Source: Microcebus murinus (lineage: Eukaryota > Chordata > Mammalia > Primates > Cheirogaleidae). Taken from it: a stretch of 64,000 nt of DNA. Shown here piece by piece: positions 25,113-38,680 of the stretch (the first letter of the stretch is position 1; every line of letters starts with the position of its first letter). The position numbers were made by a program, and so were the translations under genes. Below the pieces are notes generated by a model. That model was not told the origin of the DNA and did not search any database. It was given only the letters and a program-made list of their open reading frames with translations. The stretch covers positions 25,756,727 to 25,820,726 of the forward strand of contig NC_134115.1 in NCBI RefSeq assembly GCF_040939455.1, given 5' to 3'.

Positions 25113-27190
25113 CCTGTGTTTTCTTCATCTCCTAAGACTTGTGTCATGCTAGGGCTATACAATCCCAGTGAAAGAAAGAAACCAGAACCCCTAGCAACCC
25201 GGCATGGACTCTGATCTATACCCCTGGACTGGTCCCTGGTGGTGCCAGGTCCTCTTGGAAAGGACTCCAGATATCCTTTTTGAAAAGATTTCAGAGGGCG
25301 TCATCTCCATATCCATAAATATTACAACTTGACATCTTTGTCTAATTCATAATGACAGTATTGAGATTAAAAGACACCCCAAAAATAACATGAAAGGAGA
25401 AAGTAGATATACAACAAGCATCTGGTGAGCTTGTTAGGTTAGTACAATAGCTACTGGGGCAGCTAGCTCCTCTGGCATATGTACCATTCAACATATGTTC
25501 AATGGCTGGCACTTCATAAATATTAGATCACAACCAAAGGGGGGGGAGGGTTCTGTTTAGGGGAGTGGGGAGAATCCCGATTATTTCACAAATGTTTCTT
25601 CAGTTTGCCTGCTTGCTATATATGTAGTCAAGTGTAAATGAAAGGGGTATTATTAAAGAGAACAGCTTTAAAAAGCTTTATCCAATCCATCTTAGTAGCA
25701 TATTGAGGGGTGGCTTTAAACATGATTTGAAAAGCTTAGAAGGGGAACACCCCTCCTCTTTCACCCAGTGGGCATGCCACACTCCACACGTCTTTCTCCT
25801 TCCCTTGAAACTACAGCAGTAGACATCTGGAAGGGACTAAAATAGCAATGACTCCCAGCCTGGCCAAGGTTCTATTCAGTTTCCATGTCAGCGCGTGCTG
25901 CTTTCCCTGTGGGAGCACTCTCCCACCCCAAAATCTGTGACAGAGAAACCACAGCCAGAGCCAAGTTTCCAATGAGCACAGAAAATTCCTTTCCAACTCT
26001 GAGGTTCCATGCTTGCATATCGTCTACGAAGACTCCAACTTCTGTTCAAATGTTGCAGGGGGTCTAGTGCGTAGTCGCTGATACATTTCCACAAGAAAAG
26101 AGAGTGTTTTGGTTGTGTGGTCACTAGGAATCAATTCATGCATTTATTTACCTAACTTACATTTACTGAGAACTTATAACTTGCCAAATATTCTACATAG
26201 ATGCATTAGGAGACTGGATTACACAAGTCCCCCACAGAATTCTGCATGTGAAATATCCGATTCATAAGTATTTTTCACCTGAAATTGTTAGAACTTCATC
26301 CTCTGGATGTTTCTCATAATTAGAAATAAATACTCATTGTGAAAGACAACACGCTATCCCCAGAATGGTGAATGAGCTCCATCATCCTTAGCAACTTTTT
26401 TCTTTAATTTGCTGTAACTGTCAGACAATTATTTTTTAAAAATTGTGACATCAAAACTAGTGGAAAAGGAAGATATAATTTATGAAGTGTGTCTTCTGAG
26501 GGTATGTGAAGGGGAGAAAGTAAGACTGGAGTCGTGTTGGGATATGGTTTATTTTTCTCTGAGTTGTTATTGGTCATTTATACCTTGGTATTAATGAAGG
26601 TTTCAAGTGTGGATGAAAGATGGGGAATGTTCCTTAACATAGAAAATAGTGGGACACAGGAAGGAAACGAGAAGTGAAAAGACTAATGACAACCCAAACA
26701 AGCTTCAGCTCACTTCACAAAAACAGCAGTTGGCCCCCAGGCACTTATGGGCAACGTGCTGAGACCGGCCTGTGGCCATTCTTCTCCCCAACCAGACCCA
26801 CTGGGCCTCTGCCTCATGCTTTGCTCACCTCTCAGTCTCTTTTCCTTTTCCAACCTAGATCCAGGGGCATGAAGCTGACTCTACATGTTCTTAACAGGGA
26901 GTGTGCAGATTACAAAGAGGAAGCTGGGCTGAGCCTTAGCAGATGGTTCCATTTTCAGTAGATGGAATAAAGCTGTGTCAGGGCTATACACAGTGGCTTC
27001 TGCCCCTCAAAGAGCTGTGAAGAAGACAGTTTCTTTTGGTGCCCATCCATGTATTGGTGCCCACATCCTCCTGCCTCCTGTAAGACAGGGGACATTGCTG
27101 CTGCCTCCCTTCTCCTTTCTGGCTATGGATACAAGCTCTTTCTTCCTGTTTCCTTGTCCCCAACAAAGTGTAATTTTCATGAGCTAAGTA

Positions 27191-27324
27191 CCCTGAGTGG
27201 GGGGAGGGGGGGAAAGGGCATTTATTGAAACCTTAAAATTTGTACCCCCATAATATGCCAAAATAAAAAAAAATCTTACTGAATTCCAAAAAAAAAAAAA
27301 AAAAAAAAAGAAAGAAAGAAAGAA
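27191..27324 (+). mobile_element. Lemur-type L1 3' end, strongly truncated
   Basis: A G-run (GGGGGGAGGGGGGGAAA-like), ATTTATTGAAACCTTAAAAT, TACCCCCATAATATGCC, then AAATAAA and a long poly(A) that turns into (GAAA)n. It shares this whole 3' UTR with the copy at 43200-43308. Confidence 0.85.
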
Positions 27325-27550
27325 ACATTTGTCAAATACCTAAAATGTGTCAGGGATTGTGCTAATACTTTACATACATAAACTCATTTATTTTTTATAT
27401 CAGCCTGGTGGGTAGGTATTAATACTATTATTGTACACAGATGACAAAGTTTCAGAGTAGTTGTCTAACAGCTCACAGCCAGTATGTGGCAGGATTCAGA
27501 CCCAGGTCTGTATGAATCCCATGACTGAGTTCTTTTCATTATGCTGTGCA
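27325..27550 (-). repeat. MIR
   Basis: Inverse MIR: CATTTGTCAAATACCTAAAA, GGCAGGATTCAGACCCAGGT, then TTTCATTATGCTGTGCAGC. Confidence 0.8.
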
Positions 27551-27990
27551 GCATTGTTAATTCTGCTGGCTTCTGTAAAAAAGTAATTTTATTTGCCTTT
27601 TATGTCATGGCCCAGCCCTGACATTAATGGTGGGAATTCTAGACCCTATGCCCAATGTCATTACAGATCTCACTCCACTTGGATGTTCTCTAGGAAGCAT
27701 GGACATAGCACATTCAAAAAAGTTCCCTAAACCTGCTTCTTTCTCCCATTTCCGGGAATGGCACCATCAGCCTCCCCAGTCACCCCAACTAGAAACCTGG
27801 ATATTTTCATTGTCTTCCCATTTTCACCCATAGCCCACATCCAGTCACTTGCTAAGTGCTATATAGTTTCTGCCTCATTAACATATGTGACGCCAAGCCC
27901 TTGGAACACTCTCTGGTTAGAATACTGCTCCCATTTGCTCTCCCCATTCCAGAGCCTAATCTATTCCTACTCTTTAAAACTAATTCAAGA

Positions 27991-29222
27991 AAGTGGATCT
28001 GTATCTCTTATCATATACAAAAATGAACTCAAGAGGAATTAAAGACTTAAATGTAAAACCTAAAACAATAAAAATCTTAGAAGAAATCCTAGGAAAAACT
28101 CTTCTGGACAATGGCCTAGGGAAAGAATTTATGACTAGGACCCCAAAAGCAAATATAATAAAAACAAAAATGGACAGATGGGACTTGATTAAAATAAAAT
28201 GCTTCTGCACAGTGAAAGAAATAATCAAAAGGGTAAATGCACAACCTACAGAATGGGAGAAAATATTCACAAACTATGTGTTCAACAAAGGACTAATATT
28301 CAGAATCTACAAAGAACTCAAACAGCTAAGCAAGAAAAAAACAAACAACTCTATTAAAAAGTGGGCAAAAGGCATGAAAAGAAAATTTTCAAAGGAACTT
28401 ATACAAATGGGCAACAAACGTGAAAAAATGCTCAACATTGCTAATTATCAAAGAAATGCCTATTAAAACCATAATGAAATACCATCTTAGTCTAATTAGA
28501 ATGGGAATTATTAAAAAGTCAAAAAACAGTAGATCTTGGTGTGGATGTGGCAACAAGGGAACACTTATACACGGTTGGTGACAATGTAAATTAGTACCCT
28601 TTTTATGGAGATCAGTACAGAGAATTCTCAAAGAACTAAAAGTAGACCTGCCATTTGATCCTGCAATCCCACTACTGGGTCTCTACCCAGAGGAAAAGAA
28701 TTTATTATATCAAAAAGACACCTAAACTCATATGTTTAACACAGCACAATTCACAATTGCAAATACATAGAATCAACCTAACTGCCCATCAACTGATGAA
28801 TAGATAAAGAAAATGGAGTATATGTATGTATGTATGTACACACACACACACACACACACACCATGGAGTACTACTCAGCTATAAGAAAGAATAAAATAAT
28901 GACTTTTGCAGCAACTTGGATAGAACTGGAGGCCATTATCCTAAGTGAAGTAACTCAGGGACACAAAAATAAATGCTGTGTGTTCTCACTTATAAGTGAG
29001 AGCAAAACTATGGCTATACAAGGGCACACAGAGTGGTAAAATGGACATTAGAGACTTACAAAGGGAGAGATTAGGAAGGGATGAGGGATGAAAAATTACC
29101 TTTGGGGTACAATGTACACTACGTGAGGGGTTGGGTACACCAAAAGCCCAGACTCTACTGCTATACAATACACATATGTAATGGAATTCAATGTATACCT
29201 CCTAAATAAATTGTTAAAAAAA
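27991..29222 (+). mobile_element. 5'-truncated L1 with ORF2 C-terminal remnant
   Basis: About 1.2 kb of L1 3' sequence. The frame at 27993-28466 encodes the end of the L1 ORF2 protein ([42 protein letters not shown]). Later frames are broken, and the 3' UTR with a weak A-rich tail follows. The target duplication AACTAATTCAAGA / AACTAGTTCAAGA (27978-27990 and 29221-29233) differs at one base. This is an older type than the G-tract L1s. A TATG/AC microsatellite grew at 28819-28861. Confidence 0.93.
28819..28861. repeat. (TATG)n(CA)n microsatellite inside L1
   Basis: TATG units followed by a CA run of about 12 units. Confidence 0.9.
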
Positions 29223-29799
29223 CTAGTTCAAGATATCTCTGTAAAGACTTCACTGACCTATCAACCAGAGCCAGTTGTTACAGGAAAAATGAATGCTCAT
29301 TCCTCTCTCTTGGTATTTCCTTTTGGGACACAGAGCCCCACTAGATGTGATACTCCTCAGCCCTCCTCTGTCCCTTTACTCCACCCCCGGGTAAGTATAT
29401 GGACTTCTCTGCTCAGTAAATTGGGAGTGAATTAAGTGGGCTGGACCAGCCCAAACATAACTGTCTTCCTGTAGGAAACAAGCTGTCCTCAGGGGAAATT
29501 GGCCTAATTTAGGGTTTCATATTAGCAAGACCATTTGGCTAAGGATCCCAGATTGGTCCCCCAATTTGGCTTCTATTATAGTAATGAATGTGGAATTTAT
29601 TTGCCCATCTGCTTCTCCTTTTCAAACAAATTATTCAGAACTCATAGGAGAAATAAAGTTACTGTTTACTGGGTTCTGTCAGGAGTCAAGTAAACTGAAT
29701 TCTAACCCAAACATGGAATCTTCCCTCCATTATACCTCCATGTGCCTAAAACATATATCTATTAAATATTAGCTTGAGATTGTCACTTTGTATAGCAAT

Positions 29800-29925
29800 T
29801 GTTTACACATCCAATTAGATCAGAAGGTCCCTGTGGGCAGGGAATATATATTAGCTGTCTTCCTATTCCCAGCATCTGACATTCAATTTATGTTCATGGA
29901 ACGATTGAATGAATGAACAAAGAAA
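29800..29925 (+). repeat. L2 3' end
   Basis: AAGGTCCCTGTGGGCAGGGA, a decayed middle, then TTGAATGAATGAACAAAG. Confidence 0.75.
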
Positions 29926-30924
29926 TTGCTTCTGGTGATCATTAGCAAACCTCAGTTAGATTAAGCTCCTTCAGACTGTCATGTAAACTTACTTTTCTAT
30001 TCTGCTTTCTACTATCCTTTTTAATGAAATAGAGTAAATCATTCAAGACAGTAACATGACGATAATAATCTTATGTTGAGTTGTAATGAATCAAAACACA
30101 GAAGTGTCTGAGAGACACTAAAGCTTGAAAAACTCTAATTTTTTGTACCATCTAATTGCCTAAAATTCTTACAAAATGAGACAGACTTAGTACAATAAAA
30201 TGAGCTGCTGTGTATGATTTTTTTTCCACATAAGAAAAAATGGTCTTCTTTCATTTCACAAGGTGAAGATTTAAAAGCACTATATTAAGGGATTTTGTTG
30301 ACCAGTTGACTTCTGAACTTATAAATCTGCCTCTGGTTCTTTAAAGTCATGCAGAGAGAAGCTTTGTGAATTCATATGTGAAATGAGATGTGTGCGGTCA
30401 TCTGGATATAGCCTGTGCTGGGAAATACCTTAACATTATCTATTTAAAAAGGAATTTTTCAACAAATAAAAATTTTGAGACTATAGAGAATATATTGTGA
30501 CTACTTGAAAAAAATGAATTGAGTTCAGGAATTTTCAATCCCATAGGAGCGGCAGATATTTTATTCCCAATATTTAAGATTAGTGAATGTAATTAATTCC
30601 AAGTATAATTTACAAACAAATGATGTCTATTGGAGACATATGATACTAGCACATAGGATAGAGTTTTTGCTGAATTGCTTTCAAATGTTTGTAGTCTTAT
30701 TTGTCACAACAGATGGTTAGATTCATGGTTTGGTGCTATGTGTCTCAATTGTAGACTAAAATTTAATAAATTATAAAGTTCTAATCTAACTCGATGGCTC
30801 AGCCTTTAATCTATTAGTTTGGCAGCCAATATTTAAATACAGCAAATTTCTGCCAGGTAAATTCAGCTCTTCTGAACAACTGTAGTCTCTAACCTCACCA
30901 GGTTGATAGACTCCTCCTTGGTCT

Positions 30925-31555
30925 CCTGACATTCATCTTGACCTTCTCCAATCTGTTGATCTTTTCAAAATCCAAATCTGATAATATCACTACCCACTCA
31001 CCACCCACTTAAATTACTTTCAATTGTTCTGAGAACAAAGTAATTATCATGGTCTAGATCTTGGAGGATCCCACATGGTTTGATTCCCTCCTGTATCTCC
31101 AACACTATGTGTGTCTGCTTTCCCTTCACACTCTGAGCTCACTGGCCTTTACTCAGTCCCTTGATAAGGCCGTTGCTCTTCCCTATGGGGTCTGTGCATT
31201 TGCTGTTCTCACTGCTGAGAATAACTCTCCCTTCGCTCCAACTGGGAGCTCAGACTTACTCTACAGAACCCAATTCAAATGTTACTTTTGCAGAAAAAAG
31301 TTTTGGTATTATCTCTCTCCTTCCCTTAAGCCTTAAACCATGTCGGATCTGCTGCCATTAGTTTTATTAATGTGATACAGCTTCCTTTCATAGCACTTGG
31401 CACATTTCCAATTGCATTTATTTTTGTGGTTGTTAGACTGCTCTAGTAGATTTCACACTCCTGAGGGCAGAGACTTTGTTGTGTTTTTGCTCACCTTTGC
31501 TTACTGTCTGGCATCTGACAAAGGCTCAATATATGTTCACTACATTAATGAAAAG
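30925..31555 (+). repeat. L2 3' region
   Basis: Typical L2 order over about 600 bp: a CATGGTCTAGATC-like stretch, CTGTGCATTTGCTGTTCTCA, CAAATGTTACTTTTGCAG, CCTGAGGGCAGAGACTTTGT, then AAGGCTCAATATATGTTCAC. Short open frames here are chance frames. Confidence 0.8.
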
Positions 31556-34428
31556 AAGACTTGTTTCTGTAATCATATCTAAAGAAGGAATGCAGTTTTC
31601 AAATTGTATGTGTGGCATTAGGACCATATGCATCCCAAATAATTGCAAAAAGAAAGTTCATCTTTGGTTTGGCCAGGGGCAGCCTGAGGGAACAGAGGAA
31701 AACTGGAATTGTTGCTAAAGCAAAGAAGGTACGATAGGACTTTAGACTCAAAGAAATCAATTTCCAAGTTTAGTATACCAAGAAAGCTAAAAGTAGATCC
31801 AGGAATCTCTCGTATCACAATCTATGGCTGTGTCATAAAGACGTCCAGGAGGAACAGGTTAAGAAGATTACAAAGCAAAAAAAAAAAAAAAAGAATCTAG
31901 GGTCTAGAATAGAATACACAATGCCACTTCTTTTAATCAAACTTAATGAGCCTGTTGAACCAAAGGAAGCAAGTCCAGACATTGAGGAAATGAAACAAAT
32001 ATAGGAGCCAGGGATACACAGTCCATAGATACTGACAATCCCAGTGTCACATGCCTGAGCGACACTCAGCCTCTGCCCAGCAAAGTCATCAGAGGAATCT
32101 CACTACATATATAGGTGGGAGGATCCTGAGCCCTTCCAATCTTATGATTTCTGCTCCTAAGGGAAGAAACATATCTCTAGGTGGACTTGAAAACTAACAA
32201 GCCTGGATTTGTCCCCAAAGGGCTTTGTAGTCTGACTTGGGGGTCATGTCCCGAAAAGAATTATTTCTGATCTAGGAGTTCAGTCTCTACTGACTCAGCA
32301 GTGAGCTAGGCATAGACAATGGCTGTGGCAAAGAGGTCATGCTGGCTGTGTTTAAAACCTGTTGGAACTAACAGCACCAGCAGTAACTCTGATCTAGAGT
32401 GGAGGATCCCAGTCACATTTTCAGGGTCAACAGACCCTGCAGAAGCCATAGAGATGTGCCGCTCATATCTCCTCCAGACAGGCTCCCCACCTCTTTGGCT
32501 CCACCAGAGTGGATCATAATGTTTTCAAGTTGAGGTCACACACACCCCAAACTCTATTTAGTATACCTGTGTAGCTGAGCACAATGGAAAATACTAGAGC
32601 TGTGTTATAGTGGACCAATATGGAACTTCTCCAATGGGCATACTTTGTTTAGAGACTCACCATTAGCCTGGGCAAGATATTTTTTAGAACTGTGTTGTGA
32701 TTTGAGACTCTTCCTGAATCCCTCCTTCCTTCTCTCCTTTCACAGGTGTCAGGCCTGCATTGCCATCTCAAGGCTCTCACCTTATCCCCTGTCCAATATC
32801 TCCTGCACTTAATATTGTTTTGCTGTCTACTTCTCAGGAGGAAACTTGCAATGACTCACTTCTTTAAAAGGCCTCCCTGAAAATAAAGATTCATTTGAAC
32901 TACTGAAATACTCATAAAATAAAAGATGTGTTATTCCGTGTGTGAATTACGAAAATATCTTCCCTACATATGGCCAGTGCAAATAAGAGATGAAGGAACT
33001 TAAGAGAACTAAGGTATGTTCCAGAGGAGGCACCCTTACTTTGGGAGATTATTACTTAAAGGATCTGTCAATGTTGATTAAATAAAGAACTAAAGTCCTG
33101 TTTAATAATATTCAGAATGTCTCTGACCTATCTCCTATGAGGACAGACTTCAAGGATATGGATGTGAAATGGGAAAGGCAGAAGGATTAGTCTGGGATGA
33201 TATGCTCCATTTTGAAGAGTTGTTATAACAGTAGATTTCATGTACGTGCCACTGAAGACATCAGTGTTAACTCTCCTCTCCTGTCCCAACCTCCTACATC
33301 TTGATGACCAGCAGAAAAGGGGGTACAAAGTGGACTCACCATTTATCCTTCAGCAATGTACAAAACACCCTCAAGCTGGAAAGCTGAATGCATTTCTCTT
33401 TATTCACAACTCAAATCTTTCCCCATATGATCTCACCATCTGATATCAGCTGAAGCCCCTTCCAAATTTCACCTTAGTTCCCTTTCTCCTCATAAGAATA
33501 TCAAAGCTGTACAGTCTCTTACTGTTCATCATTCCTGCATCACCCTTGTGCCTCCAAGTACCTTGCCAACACAGACATCTCTTCTTACTGAGTTAAACTC
33601 ATTCTTCTAATTTTACCAATTCACATACCATTCCTGCCAATTTCATTCACAGCATACATAATAGATAATCTCTCTATTTCTTACTATTTTAATAAAATAG
33701 ATTTGCCTCCTAATCATTAAGACCCATTCCTAGGCACTCAATAAAAGGATCAAAAATACGGTGCTTTATAAATAGCAAATTGTGACTTCGAGAAGCCATA
33801 CAAGTGGCTGACCTTGCACATTTCAGATGGTACTTTTCTACTATTTATTATAAAGAATTTGGATGAGTTGTGATACATGCTTATAAGTGACAGATTTCTG
33901 AGCTTTCATGGGGATGGAGAGGACATTCCAAAGTTCCCAAATGAAGCTCAAGAGATTATAGCTACTCACAACCTCCCCCACCTTCACCCCAGCAGTTTTC
34001 TGACCGTTCCCTTCCAATAGGCTCCTCTATAAGAGATCATGCTTGCTTCTATTTTACAGTGTTCCATAAATGCAGACGTTTAATCTTTTTCTGCTTTTCT
34101 TCACCAGCCTCTGTATAGGATAGCTTAGTTAAGCTGACACATTTGTTTCCTCCTTAGAGGAAACAAATCAACCCATGGTCCAATTAGACTTCTCAGCTAT
34201 CACAGTCACCTCTGCCCTTCGCCTGAAGCATATCTTGTCCTACTGACATCTCTGGGCTCTTTAGAAATCAGAATTGTGAGTTTTCATGAAATTTAAAGAC
34301 ATTTCATCAACAGTTCCTCCATGATGCCATGATAGATGAAATTCTAGGCTGTCTACTTACATCATCTTATAATACAGAATGGGTAACTCTATGAGGTCGT
34401 TGTTCAAAGGATCAAGTAAAGAACTCAG

Positions 34429-34431
<3 letters not shown>

Positions 34432-34468
<37 letters not shown>
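34432..34468. repeat. (AT)n microsatellite
   Basis: About 18 AT units. Confidence 0.95.
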
Positions 34469-34471
<3 letters not shown>

Positions 34472-35099
34472 AGTCTACTTCAAAAAATAATTGTTAATTA
34501 AAAAAAACCAGAAACAGAACATTGCTGACCAACCAAAGCAGAAAAATATTTTCAAAGTATTATTTTCCTTTCTAAATATTTTAATAAATCATAAGTCATA
34601 TATAAATGATTTTAAAAAATTCAGGCAAGAAGAAACTTGACAATGGAAATGGAACTTGTCATTTTATCTGAGAAGCTGATTTAGGAATTCAAGTTTATTA
34701 TGAAAGATGAAAATGGGACCCAACTTTTTCAACTCTTCTCTTGGGAAGTAGATACAGCATTAAATAGAGTTAGTCAATGATTCAGGAATAGGAATGCTGC
34801 TGGCAATCATAGCAGGAAAATTACTGACAGACTACAGGACATGGAGAGAACACTAAACTAGGAGCCTCTTGTTAGCCATAAGACCTGAACATGCTCCTGC
34901 AACTCAAAATTTCTCTGACTTTATAATATGTGGCATAGGACAGAAGATGTGTAAGGGTACTTCTATTGCTAAAAATATTTTATTTTTGTGAATTCTCAGT
35001 TTAAAATTGTATTCAACTCATGGGCTCCTGGCACTAATGTAGAAGCAGCTTGTTCTAGGCTTCGGAGTCAGACAGAGATGTCAGACAGACTGGATGAGA

Positions 35100-35275
35100 A
35101 TCCCAGACACACCATTTATCATCCATAGAACTTGGAGGAAATTATCAAATCCAACCAACTTCACTCTCCCCATCTGTAAATTAGGGGTGGTGAGGACCAC
35201 CTTAGTAGATTTAGTAGAGTGAGGATTAGACTACAATATAAATAGAACAGTGTGCCAGTTATTAAGCTGCTTCAG
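35100..35275 (+). repeat. MIR
   Basis: Diverged MIR with CTCTCCCCATCTGTAAATTA in the core and a GTGCCAGTTATTAAG tail. Confidence 0.65.
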
Positions 35276-36841
35276 TTTTGTGATGCTAGAAATGAGCCTT
35301 GGAGAATTCCTTTCCTCTTTTGAAAGTGCCTCCCTGTAAGTTCTTCCAATAGGAGGCACTAGAAGCAGAAGTGAGAGAAGGGATTTGCTCTTTCCTGAGA
35401 GCAGGGCTCCAACAATGCTGCTTCACTCTGGCAACAGCATTTGATTCCATTTCCAGCCTAAGAGAGTGCACCCCAACCAGCCTAATCACACACCCTGGTT
35501 AGAGGTGTGGGGCCCTGCAGGGCCCTTCCTCCAAGCTCCTAGATCCTAATAACCCCAGACTCCTCTTTTTGTTCTCCCAGCCATAGGAGTGAAAACTGCA
35601 TTCTGTATTACTTGTTACTGTTTCTATGTTTCCTCAGTGTCCCCTTTTGCTTTTAAAGTCACTTAACACCTGTTTAACAAAGTTCTTATATTCAATTCTC
35701 TCTGTTGAGGTATCTATTATTTCCCTTTTCCTGATGGAAACTGAACAGGAAATGAGTACAATTATATGAGTATAATCATATTCATAAACAAATACAAATA
35801 TGGGAGTACTAAGCACAGTGCCTGCCCATATAGGTACTTAGTTAACATTAATTTTGATAATATTAGCAAAAATAATGATGAAAATAAAAGTAATACAAGT
35901 AGAAATTTAGATTCTCTCTTCCAGTTACCTGAAATGAGTCATTTAGATCCTTGAGTTTAACTAGATTTTATTTACCCTTCTTTTCTTATTGTAGCCAAGG
36001 CTAATGTGCTGAAGAGGAACTCTTTTACCCATTCCATTGAAGTTCTTAAGGGGACAGTTCACAGCTGTCTTTGGCAGCTGATTCCTTCCACCTGCACAGG
36101 ATACTCAAGACAGTCTGTGCTCAGGCAGCCTCTCTGCCTCTACCACGTCCTGTTCACAATAGCACCTCATTTTAATCTATGATGTCTTATTACAAGTGAC
36201 AGTTTGGCTTTGTTCTTCTGGATTCTTACTGTGAAATAAAATCTCCTATATTTTAAATTAAGTTTTGTACATTTTTTTCTTGTTGTTATCTTGAGTTTTA
36301 CAATTAAGGGTACTACACTGTCTCTCATTGATGTTCTTGTGACGTTATTTTGACCCCAGTGTAGAGAGTATGTCAATCATTTGGTTATTGCGGGATAGAC
36401 TGAATTCCTTCTTCTTACAAAAATTGAAAAACAAAGTGTCCCTAATATGAATCAACCTATCTTCCCCTGCCAAATGTAAAATAAAATCAGTGCATAAAAC
36501 ACAGACAAAGCTCTTCAAACTACCAAAGTCATAAAACTCATGCATCATATAAAATTCCTTAAAGCAGCAGTATTTTCTCTGCAAGAATAATTCTATTCAC
36601 TGAACAGTTTAATAACAACTATGTAATCCTATCACCTTCTTTCCCTGAATCTTTCAATGACTCCTCAGAATACCTTTCTTTATTTATTCATTTATTTAAT
36701 ATAATAAAAGTCCTTTTGTTATCTTGTCTCTATCCACATACATGGCCTTGCCTAATAATACCATCATCCCTACATCCCAATTCTGTCTCCTAATAGCTGT
36801 TTGCCTTTGGTCAAGTTATGGCTCTTTTATGAAATAATATT

Positions 36842-37205
36842 TACAGATTGAGTGTCCCTAATCAAAAAATCTAAAATCTTCAATGCTCCAAAATCTGAAA
36901 TTTTTTGAGCCCCAAAATGACCCCACAAGGGAAAAATTCCACACCTCATCTCATGTGATGAGTTGCAGTCATAACACAGTCAAAACTTTGTTTCATGAAC
37001 AAAGTTATGTAAAATATTGCATAAAATTACCTTCAGGCTGTCTGTACAAGGTGTATATGAAACATAAATGTATTTTGTGTTTTGACTTGGGTCCCCTCTC
37101 TAGGATATCTCATTATGTCTATGTAAATATTCCAAAATCCAAAAAAATATGAAATCTGAAACACATTTGGTCCCAAGCATTTTGGATAAGAGATACTCAC
37201 CCCAT
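36842..37205. mobile_element. Tigger-type MITE (about 360 bp)
   Basis: The left end TTGAGTGTCCCTAATC and the inverted right end TGAGTATCTCTTATCCAAAA are terminal inverted repeats of a familiar pogo/Tigger-derived element. Both ends carry CCAAAATCTGAAA-like subrepeats. No transposase is encoded. Confidence 0.7.
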
Positions 37206-38383
37206 ACTATGATGCTATGTACTCTGTGCTGTCTACCCTTTCATGCATTACCCCTAAGTGAGGTAATGCTCTGTGAGGTAGATACTGTTATTTTCTCCAC
37301 TTCACGTATGAGAAGAACCCGAAGCTTAGTCCCAGAAAAAAATATCCACATTGAAGAGGGTTGTGAGGTGAGGGGCCTTCCTTACCACTCGCAGTTCACT
37401 GCATGATGCAGGCATTGAGGAAATAGAGCTATTACCACTGTTAACCCAGCAATGATACATGCCAAATAAACGAGCGATTACAGTATGCAGAAAGTGAACA
37501 ATTTCAGTTTAATGGCTTTCTTATATTTTCTAGACCTTTTAAAGTAATCTCATTGCCTTAGGATTGTTTATAGGCAGGCCTAGAAATAAATATCATAGGA
37601 TTCTCTGGTTTCTGTATTCCTCTACCCACCAATAAATAGTATTTTACCAAACTGGACATGAGAGAGCTGTCAAGGGCAGGAATACAATCTTGGGGAGCCC
37701 AGTTGTTATCTAAACATTTCCCTCTGCTTCCCCCTAAATTTGCCCCTCAGATGCCCTTGTTCACCCCTTAGTAGCTCTCTTACAGAGTATGCAGTCCACA
37801 TACAATTTTATTCTTATTCACTGTCCTCCAGAAAGTCCTGGAACTATTAATTTCCCAATCTCTACCTTTGTACTTTCTCACCCACATGCTTCCAAATTTC
37901 GCTAATCTTGTCACTATTTTTAAAAATATTTGTAGAATTGCATTGTTGTCACATACTTGAATCAAAGTCCAAAATGAGTGTTCGATGGCCAGGAACAAGT
38001 CTCTGCCATAGTAATAACTCCCACCCAGAGGAATTCAAAGAACAATGCTCATTTTAATATTCTAATAGAGTAATACTCATTTTAGTATTAATTAGAAGTT
38101 AGAATTTAGTATGTCTTAGTTTTCAACATTTACCTTTCTTCAACGCTGGCTACTCAGTAATACTAAATAGGAGCCTTGTTTAGGAAGTGAAGAGGTTAAT
38201 GGGAAGTGTAAAAGTTTTAGTTCCCTAAGAATGCAACAAGATTTCCCAAAAAGCACATTTGCAAACTCTCTTTGTTCTTTTCCAAAGCCAAAGATAAGGA
38301 TATTTGCTTCAAGTCTTTGAACTCTGAGCTCACCTTCAATTCAGTAGTCTACATTCCCATTTAATCATATTATCATATTCCTA

Positions 38384-38680
<297 letters not shown>

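Noticed and set aside
31061..31336. 91-codon plus-strand frame
   Set aside because: It lies in an L2 3' region.
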